From assembly GCA_036346255.1 (NCBI GenBank), contig CM070640.1, forward strand, positions 41,969,238-42,033,237: DNA of 64,000 nucleotides, in the 5' to 3' direction. The translations under genes and the position numbers were made by a program. The notes below the pieces were generated by a model. That model saw only the letters and a program-made list of their open reading frames with translations. It did not search any database and was not told the origin of the DNA. The first letter of the stretch is position 1. Every line of letters begins with the position of its first letter. Source of the DNA: Ampelocalamus luodianensis. Lineage: Eukaryota; Streptophyta; Magnoliopsida; Poales; Poaceae. This document shows, piece by piece, positions 32,191 through 45,341 of the stretch.

Positions 32191-35100
32191 ATGGAGAGCT
32201 ACCTGGAGGAGAACTTCGGGGGCGTCAAGGCCAAGAACTCGTCGGAGGATGCGCTGCTGCGCTGGCGCAAGCTCTGCAGCGTCGTCAAGAACCCCAAGCG
32301 GCGGTTCCGCTTCACCGCCAACCTCGACAAGCGCGGCGAGGCGCAGGCCATCAAGCACGCCAACCACGTACGTGCGCCCTTCCTCTCCCCTCTCATCCTC
32401 CTCCGCCGCCGCCTCTCCTGCTCAATTATGCGGGTGTGCGGGAGGGAAAGGGGTGGATCCAGGGTTTTGTGAGGGGCTTTCGCGCTGGGATCCCCAGCGG
32501 TTATGGGATCTGGAGCAGGGTATAGTTAGCGCGTCCGGAGTTTGTAGGGTTTACGCCGAGTGAGATCGTCACATCAGCGCACTAGATTCAGCGGAGCTCA
32601 AGAGGGCGCATACTTGCATGGCGTGGAGTGTGGAGTGCGAGAGGGGGTTTTCAAGTGAATTACCAATTTTTTGGGTGTCTGGTTGGAGCATTTCGGGTGT
32701 TAATTAGAGTTGGGGTTTGTGGGATCAATGGCGGGGGCATAGTACCAATTGTGAGTGCATGGACGATTGATGTTGAGCTAGGAGAGATCATTGGTACTTA
32801 CCTAGTTTGACATGCCCTTGCTACAACATGCCATCTTTGCACTGTGTGTTAGTAGTAGCACTAACCTTGGTTTAGCAGCAAACCCATTTTTAGATATTGC
32901 GAGTTAGTAGTAGCCTTGGTTTAGCAACCCACTGGGCGTGGCTACTTTCAAATCCCTTTTAACATACTTGGTATGCCATAAAGCTTCTGTAGTTTTCTTA
33001 ACCCCACGGCGCAACCACATAGCTTTGCATTCCGAAATGGACCATGAAGCATGAAGTGTTTAAGCTTGGAAATTTAGGGTGCTAGTGTTGCTGCCCTCAT
33101 GCTACACACTAGCTTCTTTTGCACGCTTATTTTAAGAGGTTACTGAAATTCATACTATGGATGTGTGACAGGAGAAGCTGCGGGTTGCTGTGCTGGTGTC
33201 GAAAGCTGCACTTCAGTTTATACATGGTAATAATTGATTGTTTTGTATTATGACTTCATGTTTTCGCTGTATGTTTTGAGCATTTCTAGTATATTATCAT
33301 CTTAGCATACTGCTGACAAACACATATACTCAGGCCTTTCACTTCGAAGTGAGTATCTTGTCCCTGAAGAAGTCAAGGCTGCAGGGTTTCAGATTTGTGC
33401 TGATGAACTGGGCTCCATTGTTGAGGGCCATGATTGTAAGAAGTTGATCACCCATGGTGGAGTTACTGGAATAGCAGACAAGCTTGCAACATCGCCGACG
33501 GATGGGCTAAGTATAGCTGAGGACAGCATTAAGCGCAGGCAAGACATATATGGAATAAACAAATTCACAGAAAGTGAGGTCCGCAGTTTTTGGGTGTTTG
33601 TGTGGGAAGCACTTCAAGACACAACTCTCATAATTCTTGCTGTCTGTGCCTTTGTATCGTTGGTTGTTGGCATTGCGATGGAAGGATGGCCAAAAGGTGC
33701 TCATGACGGTCTCGGAATTGTTGCAAGTATCCTGTTGGTTGTGTTTGTTACTGCTACAAGCGACTATCGGCAGTCGCTGCAATTCAAGGACCTGGACAAG
33801 GAGAAAAGGAAAATTCAAGTACATGTTACGAGGAATGGTTTCAGACAAAGACTATCAATATATGATCTTCTTCCTGGAGATGTTGTCCATCTAGCAATTG
33901 GAGATCAGGTTCCTGCAGATGGGCTCTTCATTTATGGGTTCTCTCTATTGATTAATGAATCCAGCCTGACTGGCGAGAGTGAACCTGTTGTTGTAAATGA
34001 AGATAACCCTTTTCTTTTGTCGGGGACCAAAGTTCAAGATGGGTCATGCAAGATGCTGGTTACAACAGTTGGAATGCGAACCCAATGGGGAAAACTTATG
34101 GCTACTCTGAGCGAAGGCGGGGATGATGAGACCCCGCTGCAGGTCAAGCTTAATGGAGTTGCAACTATTATAGGCAAGATTGGTCTATTTTTTGCGGTCA
34201 TAACTTTCATTGTCCTGTCTCATGGCTTAATCAGCAAGAAGTACCATGAGGGGTTACTTTTAAGCTGGTCAGGAGATGATGCACTGGACATGTTGGAGCA
34301 TTTTGCTATTGCAGTTACTATTGTTGTTGTTGCTGTTCCTGAGGGATTGCCCTTAGCAGTTACATTGAGCCTTGCATTTGCAATGAAGAAAATGATGAAT
34401 GACAAGGCGCTGGTTCGCCACTTAGCTGCATGTGAAACTATGGGCTCAGCTACTACCATCTGCAGCGACAAGACAGGAACACTGACAACCAATCATATGA
34501 CTGTTGTCAAGGCCTGCATTTGTGGAAGCATCAAGGAAGTTAACAATCCTCAGAATGCATCTAAGTTGTGTTCTGAACTTCCTGAAATTGTTGTCAAAAC
34601 TCTTATGGAGTCTATATTTAACAATACAGGTGGTGAGGTTGTGATTAACCAAGATGGAAAATATCAGATCCTGGGTACCCCAACAGAGACAGCTTTATTG
34701 GAGTTCGCATTGTCACTGGGTGGAGATTTTAAGGCAAAACGTGATGAAACTAAGATTGTGAAAGTGGAACCTTTTAATTCAACAAAAAAGAGGATGAGTG
34801 TAATTCTTGAGCTTCCTGGAGGAGGGTGCCGTGCACATTGTAAAGGTGCTTCAGAAATAGTCTTGGCTGCCTGTGATAGGTTCATAGATGAGACTGGTGG
34901 CGTTACTCCTCTTGATAAAACAACCGCCGACAAGCTCAATGGTATTATTGAAAGTTTTGCCAGTGAAGCTCTTAGGACATTGTGCCTTGCTTACAGGGAA
35001 ATGGAAGAAGGCTTTGCAATTGAAGAGCAAATACCGGTGCAAGGGTACACATGCATTGGCATTGTTGGTATTAAAGATCCTGTTCGACCAGGTGTGAGGG

Positions 35101-37094
35101 AGTCTGTTGCAGCTTGCCGGTCTGCTGGAATTATGGTGAGAATGGTCACAGGTGACAACATAAATACGGCAAAGGCGATTGCTCGTGAATGTGGTATACT
35201 CACCGAAGATGGTCTGGCTATTGAGGGACCAGAGTTCAGAGAGAAAAGTCTTGAAGGACTCCTTAAGCTGATTCCAAAAATCCAGGTTCGTGTGTATATA
35301 ATATCTTATTGACTTTTAAAAGTTTACCATCGATCTACAAGTCTCATCTCCTGGTAATTCTGTGTATTAAAGGTAATGGCCCGATCATCACCACTTGACA
35401 AGCATACACTTGTAAAGCATTTGCGCACAACATTCAATGAAGTTGTTGCTGTTACTGGTGATGGCACAAATGACGCTCCTGCGCTGCATGAAGCAGATAT
35501 TGGACTTGCAATGGGCATTGCCGGGACTGAGGTGAGAATGCTTAATCATTAAAGAGACCAAACCAATAAGTGCTATTAATTAGCTAGCAGATATATCATG
35601 ACATGTCATGTTACGTAATACATGCAATTACACAAGTTATTGAGCCTTACTGGACCTGAATATTGCTAATTTGATATCATGTCCTGCTATTCTTATTCAT
35701 AACATCCAGTAAACCTAATGCAAGCTTATTCAGGTAGCCAAAGAGAGTGCTGATGTCATCATTCTGGACGACAACTTCTCTACAATTGTTACTGTTGCCA
35801 AATGGGGACGCTCTGTTTACATCAACATTCAAAAGTTTGTGCAGTTTCAGCTGACTGTTAATGTTGTTGCGTTACTAGTTAACTTCTCCTCAGCTTGCTT
35901 TACAGGTATACCTCCTAGCATTGATGATTCTGTTAACTTCAGATATCCCCGTCTGATTATTTACACATGCAATTCCAGGAAATACACCACTGACAGCTGT
36001 TCAGCTTCTTTGGGTCAACATGATCATGGACACCCTTGGCGCGCTTGCATTAGCCACCGAACCACCTAATGGTGACTTGATGAAGAGAGAGCCAGTGGGA
36101 AGAACAGGGAAATTCATCACAAATGTAATGTGGAGGAACATTTTGGGGCAGTCTTTCTACCAATTTGTTGTCATGTGGTATCTCCAGACGCAAGGGAAAA
36201 ACTTGTTTGGGCTTGTAGGCTCTGACAGTGCTGATATTGTGCTAAATACAATTATTTTCAACTCATTCGTCTTCTGCCAGGTATATCTACTGCTACAAAT
36301 CCTCTGTTTTTCGCTAGTGATATGGTTGCTAGGGGGTAACCTGAGAGAAGACAAAGCATTAGAGAAAGTCATTTTATATCATTTAGCATAGCACTTGAAG
36401 GGGATGAAAAAACATAAAAGGATGAAGTGGGATTAGGATATTATTTGTTATTTCCATAGGCTTCAATTTTCTCTCCCAAGGTGGGGACAATGATGTTGCA
36501 ATTTTGCTCTTTGTTGACGAGTCTAGACTGTTTTTCTCACATTGTCAGATTCGCAAATGCACCGTGTCATTTTTTAGTGCTTCATACATTAGGTTGTAGC
36601 GCTTCACACCGGGGCAGCTTGGCAGCTTCATTATTTTCTCTTACAATGTGTCACGATTTTGAAAGACCTGGGCGAATTTTAAAAGTAGAGTGCAGTATAT
36701 AGTCTAATATACTTAGGTGGAAGAGAGGTTGGTAAGGGGCCTAGTCCAACATGCAGGCCTGTTTTGTCAAAGGTCCAAAATAATATTTTACTTCTTTTAG
36801 CTGCCAGCTTGGACTGTTACTGATCTGTGTTATATGATACTTCAGGTGTTCAATGAGATAAGCTCCAGGGAGATGGAGAAGATCAACGTGCTTAAGGGCA
36901 TGCTGAAGAACTACGTCTTCATGGGCGTCCTCACCAGCACGGTCATCTTCCAGCTCATCATGGTCCAGTTCCTCGGCGAGTTTGCCAACACGACGCCTCT
37001 CACCAAGCTCCAGTGGCTCGCCAGCGTGCTCCTAGGCCTCGCCGGGATGCCCATCGCTGCGGCCGTCAAACTGATCCCTGTTGGATCCTCGTGA
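32191..37094 (+). CDS. ACA: Autoinhibited P-type (IIB) Ca2+-ATPase, ACA1/ACA2 type, seven exons
   Basis: Exons: 32191-32367, 33172-33226, 33334-35285, 35373-35531, 35734-35905, 35979-36280, 36846-37094. All junctions are GT-AG and in frame, giving 1021 residues, normal for the family. It pumps Ca2+ out of the cytosol by ATP hydrolysis. The N-terminus (MESYLEENFGG, then RWRKLC...NPKRRFRFTA at about 24-43) is the calmodulin-binding autoinhibitory domain of plant IIB pumps. Catalytic motifs: TGES 290-293, VPEGLP about 412-417 in the Ca2+ site, DKTGT with phosphorylated Asp456, KGAS 581-584 for ATP, TGDGTNDAP 756-764. The C-terminal membrane helices follow and end AVKLIPVGSS. The cytosolic calmodulin switch fits known ACA regulation. 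The exact paralogue number and membrane (plasma, ER or plastid) cannot be set from sequence alone. Confidence 0.97.
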
Positions 37095-38930
37095 TGAAGA
37101 CGGTGCCTGCAATGCACGATTTCCAGCTGACCCACCCCATACCGTGTGGAGCTGAACTCTCTGTGCAGCGTCTTTTGGAAATGCACGGGCAGCAAGATTG
37201 AGAACAGCTGCACTTGACAAGTTTTGTAGACTATGAATGTGGCATACTGCATCATATTGTAAGATGCATTTGTGTTTGGCCATTGGCTCAGGCTCAGCTC
37301 GTTAGTGTAGCAGATTTGCAAGACTGTTGTTTGGATTGGGATTCAGACTACAGAAAATTGCAGTGGATCAATGAACAGAAACATACCCTTGATTTCTTCC
37401 TTCTTTTGATGGTAGGTTTAAACAGAGATCGAGTTGAGCACTTGTCAATCAACTGTGTCTTGAATATGAATGTCGAATGGATACGACGATCTCGAACAAT
37501 CGGATATGAATATACATTATGTGTAACAAGACTATTAGAGAGAATAAAATCAATTTTGATTTGTATCGGATTCCTTCCTCACCTCTGGCTTGCTTGCATC
37601 TTTGCCAAGCACACGTCGACTTCGACGAGCATCGTCAGTTCGTCACCGCCGCTCCTTCTATGCTGCCGCCATGGTCTCTTTCAACGGCTCCCGACCGCCG
37701 CGCACTCCGCCGGCGTTCGCCATCACCGAGTTGATGCGTTCGGTCCAATCTGTTTTACTTTTGTTTCTTTCTTTGCTCTTTCCATGGTCAAGCCACATCT
37801 AACGTCTCTCTCTGCTGGCTGCATATACATGCAAGTCATCTCACTTCTCTCTCTTGGCCAAATACACGCATGCATATTTACATGCTCCTCTGCATGTGAT
37901 CATCCACCAAATACACGCATGCATGTTTACATGTACTGAGGATTCTGATGTGTTATTCTTGAAAGTTGGAGGTGATGAGATTGCATGGGTTTTTGAGGTG
38001 CTTTGGTGTCTTCTATCAAATTAATGTCATCAGTTGAATGAGTTGTATAGAGTGTTCAGTGGAATCAATAGAGTCTCTCTACAAAGGTGTGGATGATGTA
38101 TTTCGGTTTAAGCCTAATTTGAGGATGTTAAAATTAAGAGGTTTGAGACCGTGCGGTATGCGATGAATTGGATTCCAAAGTTTGAGAGAAATTTTATTCC
38201 TAAAAGAGGAACTGAGAAAATTGGTACTTCTTCAAAGAAGTGGCACGTTTCTTTGATTCTTGTTTGAGCTTTGTGTTTTGGGCGAATGTCTTTCGCAAGT
38301 TGAGCACGACATTTATGTTGGCATGTGTGGTTCTTAGCAGTTCAGGCGGAATGAATGATATTTTTGGTTTTGAGCATTTAAGTGATTTCTCCTATGGATT
38401 CCGTGACGTTTATTCGCAAATTGCCATTTGGTAGATGGAAAGGTTTTCCTTGATGAAATCCTGATTTCTGGATTTTACTCTTCAGTACCCAGTTGGTAAC
38501 GTATAGTTGTGATGTGAATCTTTCTTATTCAGATGTGTTTTGCCGGTAAAAGAGTTTGCTTAAAGAGAGTTTTGTCGTATGTTTCTGGTTAAAGGAGGTG
38601 ATCCTTGCTTTAGTGAAGAGTTTAGTTGAGACATGGAACACGAGTTCCATGTTCTATGTGCTTGCTGTGTGGTTCAGTATCTTTGGGAAGGTTAACCCAA
38701 GATGCATTGGGTTGTTTTCGCTAGTTGGCATATCGCCAGGACTGTCTCGAGTCCGTGCGCGGAGTACGTAACGTCTTGTATGTTCTCGTGTCGAGTAAGA
38801 TCTTGCCTTCGAGTTTCGTGTGCGTGAACTTTAGCCGGTGTGGATCACAACGGGTACGTGGTTACCGTTGTTCGTTCTCAGTCGTGGTTGTTCTTTCGCT
38901 TAAGTGTGTTTAGATTCGGGGTCGAATCCT
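37095..38930. other. 3' UTR of the Ca2+-ATPase gene, then gypsy-derived flank
   Basis: The first several hundred bases are probably 3' UTR. Two copies of ccaaatacacgcatgcat-tttacatg lie at about 37858 and 37909. From about 37950 to the polypurine tract at 38931 the sequence is likely the 3' internal part of a Ty3/gypsy-type element, because it leads directly into that tract and LTR. No pol domain is recognisable. The breakpoint between gene flank and element could not be placed. Confidence 0.4.
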
Positions 38931-41417
38931 GTTAAGGGGGGTAGAATGTAATACTCCGGAAGTGTGAGAAGTCAATATTCGGGATAAATTAATTTAATCG
39001 GCAGCGATTAATTTTATTCGGGGGAATGTTTTATGTCAAATCTTGTTTAGAGAAGGGGATTGCTGGTTTTCTCGGCAACCTGGGCCTGGGCTGTGGCCCA
39101 GGTGGGCTGGTCGGACCTCCTCAAGGGGGGGGGGGAGGCACCATGGGCCAAAGCCCATGCACCCCCACACCCCCTAAACCCTAGCCGGCCACTTCTTTCC
39201 CCTCTCCCTCCCCCCTTGGCCGCCACTTTCCTCCCCCTCCTCTCTTGGACGCACCACCCTGCAGCCCCAAAGTGATCTCCATCCTCCATTGGTGGCAGCC
39301 GACCCTTTCCTCTTCATTGGTGGCAGCATCCTCTCCCTCCTCCCTTGGTGCAGCCGGCCAAATCAATGGAGAGCTCAGAGGCCGTCGACCTTTGGTGTCT
39401 CGTGCAAGTATCGGTGTCTCGCGCATCTCCTAGGGTAACAAGTGCTGAACCTCATAGATTGATTAGTGGTAGAGGTGTTTTGGTTCAGTTTTGGTTAGAA
39501 CGTATTGCTGCGAGCATAAATTCGGTTCTGTCCAGATTGTTGCATGGACTTTTTCGTGTTATTAGAGGCCGAATCTGAGATGTTCATCTCCTGGAGTTAT
39601 GTAGGTCTTGTTCTTATCTTTCGGTGGCCGCCAAGATCACTTGATTCCGACTTTCGAGTAAAAAGTTATGATAGATTTAATATCTGCCGTCCAGAATTCT
39701 GACGAGAATTACCTTTTACGTTGTCTTTTAAAATAGGTGTTTGTTAATGGACGAATCAGGGTTTCATCCCAACTAGGTTAATGTAGATAATTTCATAACC
39801 TTTTAAGATTGTTAAAGAACGCTCAATTTGGAGTTGTACAACAAAAGTTATGGATATTTTATTTTAGCCGATATTTCTGTCTATTAATTCAGTCAACAGA
39901 TTTGAGCCGTGGGCCAAATTTTGTTAGAGGCAAAATCTGAACTTTTGCCCAACTAGACTTTAGTAGGTTTTGTTCTTAGATTTTCAGATTGTTAAAGAAA
40001 ACCAATTTTGGTTTAGCCAATAAAAAGTTATGTCCGATACCGTGCTGCTGTCCAGGCTTGTTAGACAGATCTGGACAGATTCTGTTCCGCTGTTTCATTT
40101 ATCTGTTAGTAAATTAAATTGGCCGAATTGGCTTACCTTGTCAACTAGAGTATTGTAGATATGTCAGTTAAGAATCCATAGAAATTGGTCTCACCTCATT
40201 CCGAGTCCCAGACCAATAGATATGATTTTTACCGTTCTGCTGTCCAGTTTCGGGTTGTGCCTGAGTAGTCTGTTTTCAGATTGGAGCTAATTAGTTATTT
40301 GTGGACTGTCGGGAAGTCGTTGTAGAACGTTAATGGAAGCGCTATGTTATATGTTGTATTTATTTCGAGTACTTACTTATGTAGGCAGAGAGGCTTCGGT
40401 TTAGGGACATCCTCTTTACCTACTACCGCAGTGCTTCGCGGAAGGCAAGTACCTTGTCACCTTTATTGATTGTGATTGGTGAATGTTTTTATGATCTTGT
40501 TGTGATTCCATATAATACATGAGAAGGTGGATTGTTTATGTTTTGATATATGTGTTATATCTATGTTTAGATATCATGTCTTTCAATATTCTCAATCCAT
40601 GTTATACATTCATTTTGCATGTTTCATCCACGAGAGTGGATTTCAAGTCCCACCATTCCAATGTGGGCAATGTTGGACATTGTCATGTCCGCCCACGGAG
40701 TGGATTTGAAAGACCCATCAATTCCGGGATGGGCATGTAAGACCCATTAATTCCGAATGGGCATTTTGGACACCGTATGAAACGTTCTTCATACGGGAAT
40801 TGGATCCCCGCATTTTTGTTAAGATGCGGGCTTAAGTGTACACCAACAGGTGTGTCACTAGCTATACCGGTATAGGCATGTGTGCAGTCCATCCTTGATT
40901 ACATTCATTCATTTCATGTTTTTCTTAAGTGCTCATTCGATGCAATAGTCGCATTCTTAAAGGGTGATGTCCTGTTTGTATATGTGTTCTGTCTCTTTCA
41001 CTGTACTTGCTGAGTCGTGGACTCACTCTTGCGTTGTTTGTTTATTTTAGGTAACCCCTGATGTTGGCTCACTTGGGAGGGAGTAGACACGCACTACCTG
41101 TTCACATCATCCAATTCATGTTCAAGATTAAATTTAGTTCTATCTTACATTCGTTAATGATGAACTGTAATAATAAATTTATAATTGGTGAAGGAAGGAT
41201 ACCTTCTCCACATTGATGTTGAATTATTACTGCATGTGAACTTTCATTATCAATGAACTGAAATAAATATATTAGATGGTGAAGGAAGGATACCTTCATC
41301 ATGTCTTGGTTGTTTTGATACTATCATTAGTTGATTTTATTCAAATTCTTCCGCATTATGGATGTATGTTAGATGTTTTAGGTGACATCTTGGCTTCCGA
41401 ATAGCCAGGGTGTTACA
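38931..41417 (+). mobile_element. Polypurine tract and 3' LTR of a truncated Ty3/gypsy-type element
   Basis: The polypurine tract ttaaggggggtaga (38931-38944) is followed by an LTR from 38947 (tgtaatactcc) to 41417 (ggtgttaca), 2471 bp with TG...CA ends. The 5' flank is internal element sequence, so no target duplication is expected there. The LTR contains a GC-rich stretch (39060-39440), then AT-rich sequence. It abuts, at 41418, the middle of a copia-family LTR, which indicates insertion into that LTR followed by loss of the left part. Confidence 0.75.
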
Positions 41418-42335
41418 GTTGGCGCTTGGGCGGTCCGACCGGCCATTAGTTGGCGGTCAGACCGGTTTTGTCCAGATTCTCTGGAATCTTTTTCCAACGG
41501 CTAGTTTTTGTGTGTGGGCTATAAATACCCACCTTGGCTGTGTGAGTAAAAAGGTAGCTGGTGCCCCATTGAGTTACTTTGAGCTAAGAGCAAGCCCTCT
41601 ACTCCCATTTGTGCATGTGTTGCACTTAGTGAGGTTTGAGAGGCAAATCCTATTGCATGTGTTGCATTAGGTGGTGGATTTGGTATCCATGAGAGCTTTG
41701 ACACTTGATTGGTTCAAGTGAAAGTTGGAGACTTGTTACTCTTGGTGTTTGCCGACACCTAGACGGCGTGGAGGCGTCGTGCGTCGGTGATCTTCTCAAG
41801 TGAAGCTTGTGAGAAGACCCGAGCGTTTGTGAGTGGCTTGGTGCTCGCCATCTCCGGAGTGGAGTAAGAGCAACCCTAGTGGAGCGAGGTGGTTGATACC
41901 TCGGAGGAAGGCTTAATTGGTGGAGTCGGCCCAATAGGTTTGGGTTTCCCTCAACGTGGATTATGGGAGACCGGCAAGTCTCCGACCACCACGGTAAAAC
42001 ATCGTTGTGTCACGTGTGTTTCTTGTGATTAGCTTTCATATGCTTTACATTGTGCAATTTACATTCATTGTATAATTGCTTATTCATTTGTATGATTGCT
42101 ATCTTGTATGTGCTTAATTAATCATATCATTAGTTGATAGCTTACAAGTCTTTGCTAAACTACTCTATGTATTATTGACTTGTATTGTTGGTGCACTTAG
42201 TTGAGACTAGTGGTTTTAGGTTTTAGTTGTGCAAAACCGTATTTGTATTAACTTCCGCATTAGAAATCGGTTTTAGCGCATAAAAGTTTTAAAACGCCTA
42301 TTCACCCCCCTCTAGTCGGCCTACTCGATCTTACA
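41418..42335 (+). repeat. Truncated 5' LTR (copy 1)
   Basis: Only the 3' 918 bp remain, corresponding to 49188-50103 of the complete LTR. It includes the TATA region (ggctataaatac near 41517) and ends cgatcttaca. The missing first 1.8 kb were removed together with the 5' part of the adjoining gypsy-type element. Confidence 0.9.
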
Positions 42336-42337
42336 AG

Positions 42338-42349
42338 TGGTATCAGAGC
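42338..42349 (+). other. Primer binding site (initiator Met tRNA)
   Basis: The sequence tggtatcagagc starts two bases after the LTR end. Confidence 0.9.
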
Positions 42350-42392
42350 TTGGTCTCTCATTTATTAGACTTAACCGTCTAGAGAGTAAAGG

Positions 42393-44016
42393 ATGGCGAC
42401 TAGTGATATAGTGCACCTAGGTGAAGCACCTCAATTTGATGACACAAATTATGCACATTGAAAAATCCGCATGTGATGTTATTTTAAGGCCATGGGCCTA
42501 AATATATGGCGGATTGTAGATGTTGGCTTTTCTCCTCCATTGGATAGGCTTGATCCAACAATTGAGGAAGAGAAATGCTTACATCTCGACGCTCAAGCAA
42601 TTAACGCTTTATTTAGTGCTTTGAGTGTAGATGTGTTTGATGACATATGCGATCATAAGAACGTTCATGAGATGTGGACTCATCTTCAAGAATATTATGA
42701 AAGGTCCACTTCCACAAGTAATGATCGCATAGTTGAATGGACGTCGGGAAAAGAATGCTCAATCTCAAACTCCGACAATGAAGAATCTTCAACAACATTT
42801 ACTTCAATCAATGAGGATTATATGCAAGAATGGATGTCGGGAGAAGAATGCTCAACATCAAGCTCCGACAATGATGAGATCACAAACCCCTCCACATTAA
42901 CTCAATGCCTCATGGCTAAAGGTAATAAGAAGGTAAATAATGATGATGACAATAATCCTTCTTATGATGAGTTGATAGATATGCTAGAAGATCTAAATGA
43001 ATATTTAGGAATGGAGAAATCTAAATTCAAAGTTTTGAAGAAAGAACATGTCTTACTCCAAAATAATTATGATGTTCTAAAAGATGAACATGAAAAGCTC
43101 CTCCTAAATGAATATACTAGCTCCAAGGTGGATATAGGTGTAACATGTAATTTAATACATGATTTGTCAAACATAGCTCCTATTTCTTGCAATTCATCTA
43201 AAGTCAACATATCCACATCTTGTGATAATTTAATTGATATGCCTTGTAGTATTTGTGAAAATGCTTCTATTTCCTCTATGCTTGTTGAAACTAATCTTGT
43301 AGAGGAAAACAAAATGCTCAAAGACCCAAGTCGCAAATTTGAAAAATGATTTGGATAGAAGCCACAAAGAAAAGGCCACTCTTGATGATATCTTGAGCAA
43401 GCAACGAAGCTCAAATGACAAGAGTGGAATCGGCTTCACTCCCAAGAAAAGGAAAAATAGCAAGATAAGACACAATCAAAGACACAACAAGAACATCAAG
43501 TGCTTTGATTGTCATCAAAAGGGTCACCTCTCCTCCAAATGCCCTAACAAGGAAGATTATAAGAGAGGACTTGGTTTCATCGCCAAGAAGAAGGTGAAGA
43601 GCATCCCAAAGCAAAAAGGGAAGATATGCACAAATATCAAATGCTTTGGATGTTATGAGAAGGGACACATTGCCTCGGTGTGTCCAAATCAAAAGGATGT
43701 CAAGCCAAGACACTCAATGAAGAGGCAAGACGACAATGAGCAAGATAAGAAGACATTAAGGGGAAACAAAAGCCCTACTTGCTACAATTGCCGGGAGAAA
43801 GGACATTTTAGTAAGGATTGTCCTAAAGGTATCTCTCCTAAGCCAATTATTTATAATAATCATTATTTGCTTAGGAAAGATAAGAATGACAATGTGTTTG
43901 CTAGGAATGTTAGTTTACATAAAACTAATGCTAGGGCAATTTGGGTGCCCAAAAATATTGTGACTAACATTCATGGACCCAACCAAGTATTGGGTACCAA
44001 AAATGCGCTTAAATGA
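42393..44016 (+). pseudogene. Copia gag with three CCHC zinc knuckles, broken
   Basis: ATG at 42393 (MATSDIVHLGEAPQFDDTNYAH) is followed after 24 codons by a TGA where family members have tryptophan, and by another TGA five codons later. The frame then stays open from 42492 (KAMGLNIW, VHEMWTHLQEYYER) to a frameshift near 43325. The final part carries three consecutive CX2CX4HX4C knuckles: CFDCHQKGHLSSKC, CFGCYEKGHIASVC and CYNCREKGHFSKDC. Such knuckles bind retrotransposon RNA. Three knuckles is more than the one usual in copia gag. Confidence 0.88.
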
Positions 44017-45341
44017 TTAATAGGTACTTGGAGAGGCATTGGAGACTTGGCTTATTCATGAAGAGGTGTATTCCACCATATGTCAAAATTGGAGCCAAGT
44101 ATGAGGATAATCAAATCATATCATGAGCCAATGCTATCTCGGTAACAAGTATTTACATTGAAGTATCTAGACCCTTTACCTTGTGTAGGTTGCATTTCAT
44201 GAAAATCTTATAAAAAGGGTTGTTCTTGCTCTTGCGCTTAATCTTGAGTATTCAAATCTTGAGCAAGATGGTTGTGGCACATTATGGGGGAGTGCTAAAT
44301 CATTTACATGTATATCACGTCCCAAAGTGTGCCCAAAAGTCAAAAATTTGAAATTATTAGTATATCCTTTGAAAAATTAGTTGTAAAATGTATACAAATG
44401 CATTTCAAAGGTTTTTCAAAGGTTTTGGTTCAAGAAAAACCTATTTTAAAGGAAAATGAGTTTCTATCCAAAATTCTAGATCATAGAATCTTGTTTTTGA
44501 CCTAAACTAGATGTTTGTGTAAAATCTATTCTAAAAGGAATTTGACTATCGTCCCAAAAGGAAAATCCTAGAGTTGGTTATACTAAACATTTTTGGTATT
44601 CAAATGATCTCCAAAAGACCAACTCATCAAAGGTTATTCGATTTCGAAACTCATTCAAAATACAAGCTTAACCATAAAAGTCACTTTCTAGCACTTAAGT
44701 GAGTTTAACCATTTGAACCTAAATTATTCACATAAATAGGTCCATGATGGTATTTATGACTCATACATGTAATTGGATGCTTTAGTTTACCTCAAATGCT
44801 CAATTTGGCTCGTTTTGTGAAAGTTCTCGAAAATGCGATTTCATTTGCGAAAACTAAAATTTAATTTATAAAAATTATTTGAGGATTGGATTTTAAAGGG
44901 CTATATAAGTTGGAAATGCTCCAAAGTTATTTGTTTGATTGATTGTGTGAAAATTTAGAGCAAATTACAACAATTCAATCTTTTCTCAAATCCTGTACTG
45001 AACCTGTTTGTCAGTTCAGTCTCAACCGGTCTGACCGGCCACCTTGGCGGTCTGACCTCTGGAATCGGTCGAACCGCCAAGCCCAGCGGTCAGACCGATT
45101 TTGCGTGAAGTGCCCCTTAACTTCCACCCGAAAGTGTTCTTCCTCATTTCCTCCCCAAACTGAGTCTCCTCCTTCTCTGTTGCTCTCGGCTGCCCCATTC
45201 CTCTCCGACCCAAATCTCCCTCTCCGGACACCTTCTTGGAAGTCTAAGGTGAAGGGTGATTTTTGAAATCCAGCTATTTGTTCATCAATTCCTTCAAGGA
45301 TCTCTATCCCTTGATTCTCCTCTTCATTCCTAGCCGTGACA

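Noticed and set aside
31825..32367. 180-codon ORF antisense to exon 1 of the Ca2+-ATPase gene
   Set aside because: Shadow frame in GC-rich exon and 5' UTR sequence, no homology recognisable.
38947..41417. Reading this LTR as a solo LTR
   Set aside because: The five bases before it (tagaa) and after it (gttgg) differ, and a polypurine tract precedes it, so it is a 3' LTR of a truncated element.
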